Of a stretch of DNA of 42,732 nucleotides, positions 25,188 to 33,186 are shown piece by piece. The notes under the pieces were generated by a model that saw only the letters and a program-made list of their open reading frames with translations, made no database searches and was not told the DNA's origin. Origin of the DNA: JAZFYD01 sp036443405 (GTDB lineage: Bacteria > Planctomycetota > PLA2); contig JAZFYD010000028.1 in the NCBI GenBank assembly GCA_036443405.1, positions 1 through 42,732 of the forward strand, in the 5' to 3' direction. Within the stretch, counting starts at the first letter, position 1; each line of letters starts with the position of its first letter. The translations under genes were made by a program, and so were the position numbers.

Positions 25188-26381
25188 ATGCGTCACGTGC
25201 TCCTGTGTTCGGCTGCGTTGTCCCTCTTGCTGCTCGCCGGCTGCGCCACGAACCGCGCCGTCACACCGGATGAACCCGCCGAGAAAGTGAACGTTGCCCC
25301 GATGGCGACGGAAGAGTCGACGGTCTGGGAGTATGTGCGGAACAAGTACGACACGGACGCCGACGGGTTCGTGGCGCGCGCCGAGTACGACCGCGACACG
25401 GAGAGCTTCGAGCGCATGGACCGCAACGACGACGGTCGCCTCGGACCAGACGAGTTCACGGCGGACGTCGTGAGCATGAAGCGCATGCACGGTTGGGCGA
25501 CGCGGATCGTTCTGATCCGCTACTTCCAGACGGAAGATCCGTCCACCGTGACGTGGGTCGAGATCGAGACGGTGTTCGCGGGTGCTGACGCCGACGGCGA
25601 CGGTGTGCTGAACGAAGCCGAGTTCGCGGCGCGCAAGAACGCGATGGACGAGATGAGGCCGCCGCCGCCCGGTGTCACCGCGCCGAGCGCGGAGTTCCTG
25701 TTTCTCGCGATGTTGGACATCGTGGACCAGGACGGGAACCGAGGCATCGCGCTCGTCGAACTCCGCGGATTCTTCGACGCGGGCGATCCCGACGGCGACG
25801 GTGTCTGGGAAATGCCGAAGCGTCCGGACGGCGCGCGGAGGAAGCGGCCGATGGGAGCGCCGGTGGGCCAGCCCGCGCCGGACTTCACGCTGAGCACACC
25901 GGGCGGCGAGAGCACCGTGCAGCTGTCGTCGTTCCGCGGCTCCAAACCCGTGGCGCTGATCTTCGGCAGTTACACATGACCGCCGTTTCGCGAGTCAGCC
26001 GGTCGGCTGAACGAACTACACGCGCAATTCGGCGACAAGGTGCAGTTTTTCATCGTGTACATCCGCGAGGCACATGCGATCGACGGGCGCTCTCCGCTCG
26101 GCGGGTTCGGGATGCCGATCGTCGAGGAGCCCGCGACGTTTCAGGAGCGCGAGGCGGTTTGCACCGCGTGCGTCGCGGACCTCGGGCTGACCATGCCGCC
26201 GTTGGTCGACGGCATCGACAACGCTGTGAACGCGGCCTACGCCGCGGCGCCCGACCGGCTCTACCTCGTCGGCCGGGGTGGAAACATCGCGTACAAGAGC
26301 GGGCCCGGACCGTTCGGTTTCAAACCCGGCGAATTGGCCGCCGCGATCGAAAGCGAGCTCGCCGGCTCAGCCAGCCCCTAG
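25188..26381 (+). CDS. EF-hand deiodinase-like selenoprotein (lipoprotein), TGA read as Sec
   Basis: Read through an in-frame TGA at codon 264 (25977-25979), this gives 397 residues. Lipobox LAGC has Cys19. Four 12-residue EF-hand loops are visible (D55-E66, D78-E89, D134-E145, D180-E191), plus a partial one at D200, so calcium binding is likely. A thioredoxin-fold domain runs from about 229 to the end. Around the TGA, Gly-Ser-Tyr-Thr-(U)-Pro-Pro-Phe-Arg equals the deiodinase active site; Ser261 is at U-3, and Glu294-Ala-His296 lies at +30/+32, as in vertebrate Dio enzymes. A bacterial SECIS-like hairpin follows the TGA. A strong GGAGGAG precedes the ATG. The likely reaction is reductive dehalogenation or peroxide/thiol redox at the cell envelope; the iodinated substrate is unknown. 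The stop overlaps the convergent methyltransferase gene. Confidence 0.85.
25987..26015 (+). promoter_or_regulatory. Candidate bacterial SECIS element
   Basis: Within the coding sequence just after the TGA, TCAGCC (25995-26000) pairs with GGCTGA (26005-26010) around a GGTC apical loop. A lower stem TTCG/CGAA (25987-25990 with 26012-26015) is separated by an internal loop. The apical loop begins 22 bases after the TGA, inside the 16-37-base range reported for bacterial SECIS elements, and has G in its first positions. The E. coli fdhF element also carries GGUC in its loop. Confidence 0.7.
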
Positions 26382-27142
26382 TACTCGAAGTGGTCGTTGT
26401 CTCCGTCGCGACCGCGGTGGCGAGGTTCGCCATGTCGCCCGCCGATCGAGAATCCGGTCAGCTCCTCCATCCTGGCCGTGCGAGCCAGGCAGCTCTCGAT
26501 CCCGATTTCATCGAGGTCGTCGATCAGGTGCGCGTGGCAATGGTCCATGTACGCGCGCGCCTTCGCGGGCCGTGCGAGAAACGCTTTTTTGTAGCCGAGC
26601 AGAACCAGCGAAAACCGGTCTGGGTGCGCGCGCAGATAACGAAACATCTCGTCCGTCAGTTGGGGATACAGCCAGACGAAGATGTCGTCCAAACAGACGA
26701 TGCCGTCATCCGTCATGGTCTGGTGCGCCAGATCCAGATCAGAACGCATCGCGGCCACGGAGTGCTCGGCGTCGATGTGAACGAAACGGAAGTTGCGGCC
26801 TTCGAGTTCCGGCCGGCCATGGAGGTCCCGCGTGTCGCATTCCACGAACCGGGTCGCGTCCCACGCTCGTTTCGGTGCCCGAGCGAACGTCTTTTTCAGA
26901 TCTTTGCGCCGGATCCTGTGGTCCACGAGGATCGCGGTTTCGCCTTCCTCCGCCGCCATGGCCAGCATCACGCCCGACTTTCCCTGCCACACCCCGAGCT
27001 CGAGCAGATCGCCGCGAATCCCCGAGGTCCGTTGATAACGAAGCAGGAAGTCCCAGATAGCCGCCGCCTCCCAAGGGAACCAACCCGTGGTTTCGGCGTG
27101 AATCACCTTGTAGTTCTCGGTGCGCTTGGACCCAAACAGCAT
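26378..27142 (-). CDS. Class I SAM-dependent methyltransferase, paralogue 1
   Basis: A 254-residue protein. The SAM-binding motif I is GDLLELGVWQGKSGVMLAMA, an acidic strand follows at AILVDH, and the conserved FRFVHIDAEH and DGIVCLDDIF segments belong to the Methyltransf_24/cephalosporin-hydroxylase-like fold. WFPWEAAAIWDFLL near the N-terminus is shared with the neighbour. It is a close paralogue of the gene at 27240-28010 with the same domain order. The C-terminal tail is Gly/His/Arg/Asp-rich. The start is the ATG at 27142. It lies 97 bases downstream of its paralogue, and its stop overlaps that of the deiodinase-like gene by 4 bases. The substrate is unknown. Confidence 0.8.
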   Translation of the reverse strand: MLFGSKRTENYKVIHAETTGWFPWEAAAIWDFLLRYQRTSGIRGDLLELGVWQGKSGVMLAMAAEEGETAILVDHRIRRKDLKKTFARAPKRAWDATRFVECDTRDLHGRPELEGRNFRFVHIDAEHSVAAMRSDLDLAHQTMTDDGIVCLDDIFVWLYPQLTDEMFRYLRAHPDRFSLVLLGYKKAFLARPAKARAYMDHCHAHLIDDLDEIGIESCLARTARMEELTGFSIGGRHGEPRHRGRDGDNDHFEY

Positions 27143-27239
27143 CGACTAGGCCTCCTGCCCGATCGCCGTTTGGCGCGATTGGGTGCAATCAGTCTAGCGA
27201 GGCGCCCATGCGGGCGCGAACGCGCGAGCGCACCCAGCC

Positions 27240-28010
27240 CTAGTAGTCGAACTGGTCTCTGTTGTGCCTAAGACCGTGGTGGCGCAAGTGCGCGCCGCGC
27301 GGCCCGATCCCGAAGCCTTGGTACTCGCCCATCCGGGCTGTTCGCGCCAGGCAGCTACGGACGCCGACCCGCTCGATCTCGTCGATCAGGCCGTTGTGAC
27401 ACGCCTCCATGTATGCGCGCACCTTCCCGGGACGCGCCAGGAACGCCTTGTTGTAGCCGACCAGGAACAGCGAGAACCGATCGGGATGCGCGCGCGCGTA
27501 GCGATACATCTCGTCGGTGAGTTGCGGGTAGAGCCAGAGGAAGATGTCGTCCAGGCAGACGATGCCATCGTCCGCGAGGACCTTGTGCGCCTGGTCGAGA
27601 TCCGCACGCAGTGCAGGCGCGGTGTGCTCCGTATCGATGTGAATCCATCGGAACGAGCGTCCCTCCAGCTCCGGTCGATCGAGCAGCTTCTTCGAGTCGC
27701 ACTCGACGAAGTGGGTCGCATCCCACGCTTGTTTCGGCACCCGCGAGAAGGTCCGTTTCAACTCCTCGGGACGGATCTTGATGTCGGCCAGAATCGCTGT
27801 CTCGCCCTCGTCCGCCGCCATGGCCAGCATCACGCCGGACTTGCCATGCCACACGCCGATCTCCAGCAGATCGCCACGAACGCCCGAAGCGCGCTGGTGC
27901 CGAAGCAGGAAGTCCCATATCGCCGCCGCTTCCCACGAGAACCAGCCGTCGGTGTGTTTGTGGACGTGCCCGTATCCGCCGAGCCTGTCTCCCTTGCGAC
28001 GAAACCACAT
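27240..28010 (-). CDS. Class I SAM-dependent methyltransferase, paralogue 2
   Basis: A 256-residue paralogue of the preceding entry. Motif I is GDLLEIGVWHGKSGVMLAMA; FRWIHIDTEHTAPALRADLD and DDGIVCLDDIFLWLYPQL follow. The start ATG (28010) is two bases after the stop of the FAD-subunit gene, so it belongs to the molybdenum-hydroxylase operon. That placement hints at a methylation step in the same pathway, or simply co-expression; this is inference. The two copies differ mainly at the N-terminus and the C-terminal tail. Confidence 0.82.
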   Translation of the reverse strand: MWFRRKGDRLGGYGHVHKHTDGWFSWEAAAIWDFLLRHQRASGVRGDLLEIGVWHGKSGVMLAMAADEGETAILADIKIRPEELKRTFSRVPKQAWDATHFVECDSKKLLDRPELEGRSFRWIHIDTEHTAPALRADLDQAHKVLADDGIVCLDDIFLWLYPQLTDEMYRYARAHPDRFSLFLVGYNKAFLARPGKVRAYMEACHNGLIDEIERVGVRSCLARTARMGEYQGFGIGPRGAHLRHHGLRHNRDQFDY

Positions 28011-28012
28011 CG

Positions 28013-28996
28013 TTAGGCCCGAAGCGACTCGAGCGCGCGGCGTGTGTACACGCTCACCATCTTCTTGCGCCAGCTCGGCATGTAGTCGGTGTTGTCGAGC
28101 GGTTTGGCCCCTTTCGGCGCGACGGCGACGGCCGCCGCGATTGTCTCGTCGCTGAGCTTCTGGCCGACAAGCGCCGCCTCCGCCTCCTTGCAGCGGATCG
28201 GGGCGGGGCCGACCGCGTTGAGGATGAGATTCGCCTTGGAGATAACGCCGCCGTCCTCCTCGATGCGCGCTGCGACGCCGAGCACGGGGAAGTCGAACGT
28301 GCCGCGCCGGCGCAGCTTCAGGTACACGCTGCGGGCGTTGCCCTGGTTCGGAATCAGGATGTCCGTCATCAGCTCGCCGGGTTTCCTGCGCAGCCACTCG
28401 CGGCCGTCGGTGACGTCGTACATCTCCGCCGCGGAAACCTCGCGGACACCGTCGGGACCGAGCAAGCGGTAGCGCGCGTCGAGCGCCATCATGACCGGCA
28501 CGCAGTCGCTTGAGTTCACCGCCCAGCAGATCGAGCTTCCCGGCGCCGTCCAGCAGGTGTCGCCACTGCATTTCAAGCAGTGGTTGATCGCGCGGCGCCA
28601 TTCGTAGTTCTGATTGACGTAAAAGCAGCGCGTGTCGAGGCAGAGATTGCCGCCGATCGTGCCCATGTTGCGCAGGAGCGGCGTCGAGATGGACTCGACT
28701 GCGGTCCACAGCGCGGGCAGCGTTGCCGCGAACTCGGAGTTGCGCTCCAGGTCGCGCAGCGTGGCGCCGGGGCCGATGCGCACGTTGCCGTCGCTGTCTT
28801 TTTGAATGCCCTTGAGGCCCTGGACGCGGCGCAGGCTGACGAGCGTCTTCGGTTCGACCTGCCGGCGCTTCATGTTCGGGTACAAATCCGTGCCGCCCGC
28901 GACGATCGACGCGCCGGGGCCCTCTTCTTTCAGGACGTGCACCACCTCCTCCGGCGTGGCCGGAGCGGTGTAGGTGAAAGGCGGTAGGCGCATCAT
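28013..28996 (-). CDS. Molybdenum hydroxylase FAD subunit with 4Fe-4S-type insert (4-HBCR beta-like)
   Basis: A 327-residue FAD-binding subunit of the xanthine dehydrogenase family. The FAD signatures are IVAGGTDLYPNM and NMGTIGGNL. Directly after the second lies a Cys-rich insert (CLDTRC, HCLKC, DTCW, SICW), which in 4-hydroxybenzoyl-CoA reductase beta and some relatives such as PaoB binds an extra [4Fe-4S] cluster. The sequence pattern resembles HcrB more than PaoB (recalled, not aligned). It passes electrons between the FAD and the 2Fe-2S subunit. The start ATG (28996) overlaps the molybdenum-subunit stop in ATGA. Confidence 0.8.
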   Translation of the reverse strand: MMRLPPFTYTAPATPEEVVHVLKEEGPGASIVAGGTDLYPNMKRRQVEPKTLVSLRRVQGLKGIQKDSDGNVRIGPGATLRDLERNSEFAATLPALWTAVESISTPLLRNMGTIGGNLCLDTRCFYVNQNYEWRRAINHCLKCSGDTCWTAPGSSICWAVNSSDCVPVMMALDARYRLLGPDGVREVSAAEMYDVTDGREWLRRKPGELMTDILIPNQGNARSVYLKLRRRGTFDFPVLGVAARIEEDGGVISKANLILNAVGPAPIRCKEAEAALVGQKLSDETIAAAVAVAPKGAKPLDNTDYMPSWRKKMVSVYTRRALESLRA

Positions 28997-31440
28997 GACT
29001 TGGCCCGCTCCATTTTCGTTTTCTTGCTGGCCCACTCACCTTCGGCGTCGCCGTCGCCGCCCTCGTCGGGCGTCTTCACGCGCATGGTGTGTTCGTCGGT
29101 GACGCGCAGGTCGGGGTACTTCGTCGGGCCGGAGCGTTTGTCCGGCGACGCGAGCGCTTTCAAAACGAGCTCGGGTGTGATCGGGCAGCGGTCCACGCGC
29201 ACGCCGAGCGCGTCGAACACGCCGTTTGCGACGGCGGGGATCACCGGCAACAACGGCCCCTGGCCGACCTCCTTGGCGCCGAACGGCCCCTCGGGATCCG
29301 GATCCTCGATGAGGAATGTCTCGACGTCGGGCATCTCCATCGTGGTCGGTGTCTTGTATTCGAGGATCGACGGCACCTTGTGCACGCCGAAACGCTTCGG
29401 CCGGTAAGACATCTCCTCCATGAGCGCTTCGCCGAGCCCCATGTAGACGCCGCCCTCGACCTGGCCGATCGCGAGGTTGCGGTTGATCGCCTGGCCGATG
29501 TCGTGCGCGATCCAGATCTTGTCGACGTCGATCATGCCGGTCTCTTCATCCGCTTGCAGCTCGAGCACGCATGCGCTGTAGCTGTACGTCGGGGTCGGGC
29601 CGACGCCGGCGCCGCGGTAACGGCCCGGCATGCTCGGCGGCCGGTAGCTGCCGACGGTTCCGATGGTGCCGAACTTCGCCTCGGCGAACACGATCGCCTG
29701 CGCGAAGCTCATGTGTTTTTCGGGGTCCTCCGCATCGAAGACGCGGTTCTCCGCGAACACCAGTCGCGATCCGGGGACCTCGAGCTTTGCCGCCGCCGCC
29801 TTCGTGAGCAGCTCCTTCGCGCGCTCGGCCGCTTGAATCGCGGCGTTGCCCATCATGAGTGTGACGCGGCTCGAGTACGAGCCGAGATCCACCGGCGTGA
29901 GGTCGGTGTCGGCCACACAGACGCGGACGTCCATGATGTCGATACCCAGGACTTCGGCGACACACGATGCAAGCACGGTGTCGCTGCCCTGGCCGATGTC
30001 GGTGGCACCGCAAAACGCGGTGACGCCGCCGCCGCGATCAAGCTTGAGCTGCACGCCGGTGTGCGGCATCGAGTTCCAATAGATCGGGAGCCCCGCGCCG
30101 GTGATGTAGCTCGAGCACGCGAGCCCGAGACCGCGACCGCGCGGGAGTTTGCCGTAGCGTTCGTTCCAGCCGGATGCTTCCACGACCTTCTCGATGCACT
30201 TTCGCAGACCGATCGTCCCGATGCGCAGCCAGTTCGCGGTGACGGAATTCGCCGGCTGCAGGTTGTCGAGGCGGAGTTGCGCGGGATCGATGCCCAGCTT
30301 GTGCGCCGCCTTGTCCATCTGGATTTCGAGCGCGAACCGCGGTTGCACCGTGCCGTGGCCGCGTTTCGGGCCGCACGGCGGTTTGTTCGTGAATGTGCGC
30401 ACGCCGTCGAAGCGGTACGACGGCACCTTGTACGTCACCGTCTGCAGCGCGCCGGTGTAGTACGTGCTCGCGACCCCGTAGGAGCCGTAGGCGCCACCGT
30501 CGAGGAGGCACTCGAAGTGCATGCCGGTGATGGAGCCGTCCTTTTTGACGCCCATCTTCGATCGCATCAGGACCGGGTGGCGGCCGCGATGGCAGTAGAA
30601 AACCTCTTCGCGTGTGAGCGCGATCTTCACGGGCCGGTTGGTTTTCATCGCTAGCTTGGCGACGGCGATCTCGTGGTTGAACGGGTCGCTCTTGCCGCCG
30701 AAGCCGCCGCCGTTCGGGCAGGCCACGATGCGCAGGCGCGACGGCGGGAGGCCGAGCACTTTGGACGCGGCCTTGTGCAGGTAGTGCGGCGTCTGGGTCG
30801 ACGACCAGATCGTCATGCGTCCGTCGGGTTCGTACCACGCCAGGGTCGCGTGCTGTTCCAACGGGAGGTGTGTGTTGCCTTCGAAAAAGACGATGTCCTC
30901 GAGCACTTCGTCGGCCTCTTCGAGGGCGGCCGGTACGTCGCCGAACTCCATCGAAACGCGTTTGTGGACGTTACCGTCGTCGCCGTAGTCATGAAGCGGC
31001 GGAACGCGGTTTTCCATCGCGACCGCGGGGTCGAAGACCGGCTCGAGCGGCTCGTACTCGACGCGGATCCTCTTGATCGCCTCGAACGCCGTGTCCTCGT
31101 CGATCGCCGCGACGGCCGCGACCGGGTCGCCGATGAAGCGGACCTTGTCGTGACACAGCGCGTGTTCGTCCTGGCTGACCGGCAGGATTCCGAACGCGAT
31201 CGGTAGTTCCTCGCCGGTGAGCACGGCCTTCACGCCCGGCATCGCCTCGGCTTCGCGCGTGTCGATGGAGACGATATTGGCGTAGGCGACGTCGGACCGC
31301 AGGAGCTTGCAGTGCAGCATCCGCGGCAGCGAGAGGTCGTCGGCGTACCGGGTGGCGCCGGTGGCCTTCGAGAGGCCGTCCACCTTGCGGAAGGCCTTTC
31401 CGATGTAACGGTATTCAGGTTTGCGCTTGTCGTTATCCAT
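28993..31440 (-). CDS. Molybdenum hydroxylase large (molybdopterin) subunit, HcrA-like
   Basis: An 815-residue catalytic subunit of the xanthine dehydrogenase/4-HBCR family. Key blocks: GKAFRKVDGLSKATGATRYA at the N-terminus, GGFGGKSD (molybdopterin contact), AFCGATDIGQGSDTVLA, LGSYSSRVTLMMGNA, and the active-site Glu in FGAKEVGQGPLLP near the C-terminus. It would hydroxylate or reductively dehydroxylate an aromatic, purine or aldehyde substrate with Mo-cytosine or guanine dinucleotide. The start ATG (31440) overlaps the Fe-S gene stop by 8 bases. No cofactor-insertion gene is near. It lacks a twin-Arg signal, so it is cytoplasmic. Confidence 0.85.
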   Translation of the reverse strand: MDNDKRKPEYRYIGKAFRKVDGLSKATGATRYADDLSLPRMLHCKLLRSDVAYANIVSIDTREAEAMPGVKAVLTGEELPIAFGILPVSQDEHALCHDKVRFIGDPVAAVAAIDEDTAFEAIKRIRVEYEPLEPVFDPAVAMENRVPPLHDYGDDGNVHKRVSMEFGDVPAALEEADEVLEDIVFFEGNTHLPLEQHATLAWYEPDGRMTIWSSTQTPHYLHKAASKVLGLPPSRLRIVACPNGGGFGGKSDPFNHEIAVAKLAMKTNRPVKIALTREEVFYCHRGRHPVLMRSKMGVKKDGSITGMHFECLLDGGAYGSYGVASTYYTGALQTVTYKVPSYRFDGVRTFTNKPPCGPKRGHGTVQPRFALEIQMDKAAHKLGIDPAQLRLDNLQPANSVTANWLRIGTIGLRKCIEKVVEASGWNERYGKLPRGRGLGLACSSYITGAGLPIYWNSMPHTGVQLKLDRGGGVTAFCGATDIGQGSDTVLASCVAEVLGIDIMDVRVCVADTDLTPVDLGSYSSRVTLMMGNAAIQAAERAKELLTKAAAAKLEVPGSRLVFAENRVFDAEDPEKHMSFAQAIVFAEAKFGTIGTVGSYRPPSMPGRYRGAGVGPTPTYSYSACVLELQADEETGMIDVDKIWIAHDIGQAINRNLAIGQVEGGVYMGLGEALMEEMSYRPKRFGVHKVPSILEYKTPTTMEMPDVETFLIEDPDPEGPFGAKEVGQGPLLPVIPAVANGVFDALGVRVDRCPITPELVLKALASPDKRSGPTKYPDLRVTDEHTMRVKTPDEGGDGDAEGEWASKKTKMERAKS

Positions 31441-31909
31441 GGCGCAACTCCTCCGCGGCCTGTTCGACCGCCTGATAGATCTGGTGATAGCCGGTGCAGC
31501 GGCAGAGGTTGCCCGCCAGCTCCTTCCTGATGCGCTGGCGATCCGGCGCCGGCTCCCTGTCGAGCAGCGACTTCGCGGTGAGCAGGAAGCCCGGTGTGCA
31601 GTAGCCGCATTGCGCGGCGCCGAGTTCGGCAAACTGGTGTTGCAGCGGGTGCGGGCCGTTCTCGTCGGCGAGGCCTTCCACCGTCGTGATCTCGACGCCG
31701 TCCGATTCGAGGCCGAGCACGAGGCAGCTCAGGACGGGCTCGCCGTCCATCAGGACGGTACAGGTCCCGCACTCGCCGAGTTCGCAACCGTGTTTGGTGC
31801 CCGTGAGGTCCATGTCCTCGCGCAGCACCTCGAGCAGCGTCTTGTGCGGCGCGAAAAACACCTCGTGGTCTTCGCCGTTGACCCGCAGGGTCTTGGTCAC
31901 CTTGTTCAT
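31433..31909 (-). CDS. 2Fe-2S subunit of the molybdenum hydroxylase (gamma)
   Basis: A 158-residue small subunit with two [2Fe-2S] sites. The plant-type site is Cys42, Cys47, Cys50 and Cys62 (HGCELGECGTC). The second site is Cys101, Cys104, Cys136 and Cys138 (CGYCTPG and CRCTG). It carries electrons between the Mo site and the FAD subunit. Length and motifs are typical. The start ATG (31909) overlaps the TetR stop (ATGA), so TetR, Fe-S, Mo and FAD genes make one translationally coupled operon. Confidence 0.92.
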   Translation of the reverse strand: MNKVTKTLRVNGEDHEVFFAPHKTLLEVLREDMDLTGTKHGCELGECGTCTVLMDGEPVLSCLVLGLESDGVEITTVEGLADENGPHPLQHQFAELGAAQCGYCTPGFLLTAKSLLDREPAPDRQRIRKELAGNLCRCTGYHQIYQAVEQAAEELRHG

Positions 31910-32496
31910 CGTTTGAGTCCCTCTATGAGGATGTTGGCGAACTCCTCGCCGACGTCGGGCGGGCGGCGCCGGCCCTCCGGTTTCCACCAGACGACGGTCC
32001 AGTTGAGCGCGCCCAAGATCGCGAGCGTCGCGAGCTTTTCGTCGACGTCGCGGAACGCTCCGTGTTCTTTCCCGGCGCGAATCACGCTGCGGACGAGTTT
32101 TTCGTACGCATCGCGACCGCGAACGACCTCGTCCAGCTGCTCCTTCGGAAGCGCATGGAATTCGACGTGCGCCAGGCCGCCGCCGAGTTCCATGAGTATG
32201 TGGTCGAGGTGAGCCGCGACGAGCAGGCGCAGCTGCGTCTCCGGCGGCTCTCCGGTCGCCGTGATTTCGCGGGCGCTTCGCAGCAACCCCTTGAGCGCCG
32301 TCATCTGGCAGGCGTAGAGCAGGTCTTCCTTGCTCTCGAAGTAGTAGTACAGCGCGCCGGGCGCCATGCCGAGGCCTTTGGCGATTTCGCGCATGCCCGC
32401 GCCGTAAAAGCCCTTCGCGCGGAACACGGTCGCCGCCCGGCGCAGGATTTCCTTCCGTTTGGCCTCGGATCGGGCCGCCGCGTTGGTTTGAACCAC
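31906..32496 (-). CDS. TetR-family regulator of the molybdenum hydroxylase operon
   Basis: A 196-residue repressor. The N-terminal helix-turn-helix is the usual RRAATVFRAKGFYGAGMREI followed by GLGMAPGALYYYFESKEDLL. The remainder is a ligand-binding helical domain. It is the first gene of the operon and is coupled to the 2Fe-2S gene. A perfect palindrome covers its start codon, so it should repress its own operon until an effector, probably a substrate or CoA ester, binds. I chose GTG 32496 because the conserved frame begins a few residues after it and a -10 box lies just upstream. Confidence 0.87.
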   Translation of the reverse strand: MVQTNAAARSEAKRKEILRRAATVFRAKGFYGAGMREIAKGLGMAPGALYYYFESKEDLLYACQMTALKGLLRSAREITATGEPPETQLRLLVAAHLDHILMELGGGLAHVEFHALPKEQLDEVVRGRDAYEKLVRSVIRAGKEHGAFRDVDEKLATLAILGALNWTVVWWKPEGRRRPPDVGEEFANILIEGLKR

Positions 32497-32509
32497 GGTT
32501 CAAATACTA
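32487..32509 (-). promoter_or_regulatory. TetR operator over the start codon, with -10 box
   Basis: TTTGAACCACGGTTCAAA (32487-32504) is a perfect 8+8 palindrome with a 2-base centre. It contains the GTG start of the TetR gene. On the minus strand TAGTAT (32509-32504) is a plausible -10 box; transcription starting 6-8 bases on would give a leaderless or nearly leaderless mRNA. No clear -35 box is seen. Confidence 0.7.
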
Positions 32510-32656
32510 GCGCGATGGTCCAGAAGGGGTGCGCCTCAATTTGGGGCGGTGGGCGCTTGGCGGCTGACGGGACGGTCCAGCCGACCGAATCCAGGCCGAG
32601 TTTTCAAACAGGGCCAAACTCCAGAAAGGGCGCAGCGAGTGCCGATGGGGGTAGTG

Positions 32657-33169
32657 ATGGCCGACTCGGATCCCACAGTCCTCTACGTGCGGAACCGCGC
32701 CCCGACGCCCTCGGATAATCCGGGAGAGCCGGAGCTGACGGAGAATCCGCAGGGCGCCTGCGCCGGAGAACTCGAACTGCGTGAGTTCTTTTCCGGGAAG
32801 CGCCAAACCGCACGGGAGAAGGTGAGCTTTTTCGCTGTGCTGGAAGGGCAATTCGCAACCTTCGCCGCGACGGTGCTCGACATCTCATCGAACGGTGCGC
32901 TGCTGTACATCCACGACAAGAAGTTCGCGAGCCGCTCGACGTGCGCCGACCTCATGAAGTACGGGTCGCGTGTCATGTTTCAGTTCGAGGGTTGCATGAA
33001 GATCGCCCTCAAGGGCATGGTTAACGTTTTCGCGGATGTCGTTCGCCTCGCGCGCGACCCGCACTCCGATCGCATCTTCGTCGGAGTTCGTTTTGCCGAC
33101 GATTTGACCGGCGAGGAGTCCGGGAAGCTCGGTTTGGACCTCGGCCCGGATCGCTTGGACTCGGAGTAG
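32657..33169 (+). CDS. PilZ-domain c-di-GMP-binding protein 1
   Basis: A 170-residue protein with a PilZ domain in about residues 45-150. Both c-di-GMP signatures are intact: RQTAR (R49 to R53, the RxxxR arm) and DISSNG (D75 to G80, the DxSxxG turn). Residues 1-40 are a disordered acidic leader. The remainder matches the next gene (GKRQTAREKV versus GKRRTVRQKV). Start ATG 32657 has a GGGGG about 9 bases upstream; ATG 32645 is an alternative. It probably links c-di-GMP to a motility or surface process, but the effector is unknown. Confidence 0.82.
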   Translation: MADSDPTVLYVRNRAPTPSDNPGEPELTENPQGACAGELELREFFSGKRQTAREKVSFFAVLEGQFATFAATVLDISSNGALLYIHDKKFASRSTCADLMKYGSRVMFQFEGCMKIALKGMVNVFADVVRLARDPHSDRIFVGVRFADDLTGEESGKLGLDLGPDRLDSE

Positions 33170-33186
33170 GGACCGAAGCGCGAGCC

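Noticed and set aside
25977..26040. Reading the TGA as a nonsense mutation or gene end, with a separate downstream thioredoxin gene
   Set aside because: Frame and codon character continue unchanged, the motif flanking the TGA is the Sec site of deiodinases, and the downstream part has no ribosome-binding site for its first ATG. A SECIS-like hairpin is present.
27240..29039. A single 599-codon frame joining the FAD-subunit region and methyltransferase 2
   Set aside because: The first part is an out-of-frame Arg/Pro-rich shadow of the FAD-subunit gene; only the last 256 codons are a real methyltransferase with a start at 28010.
29089..30654. A 521-codon plus-strand open frame opposite the molybdenum subunit
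   Set aside because: It is a codon-phase shadow of the conserved minus-strand enzyme; it lacks a ribosome-binding site and any recognisable motif.
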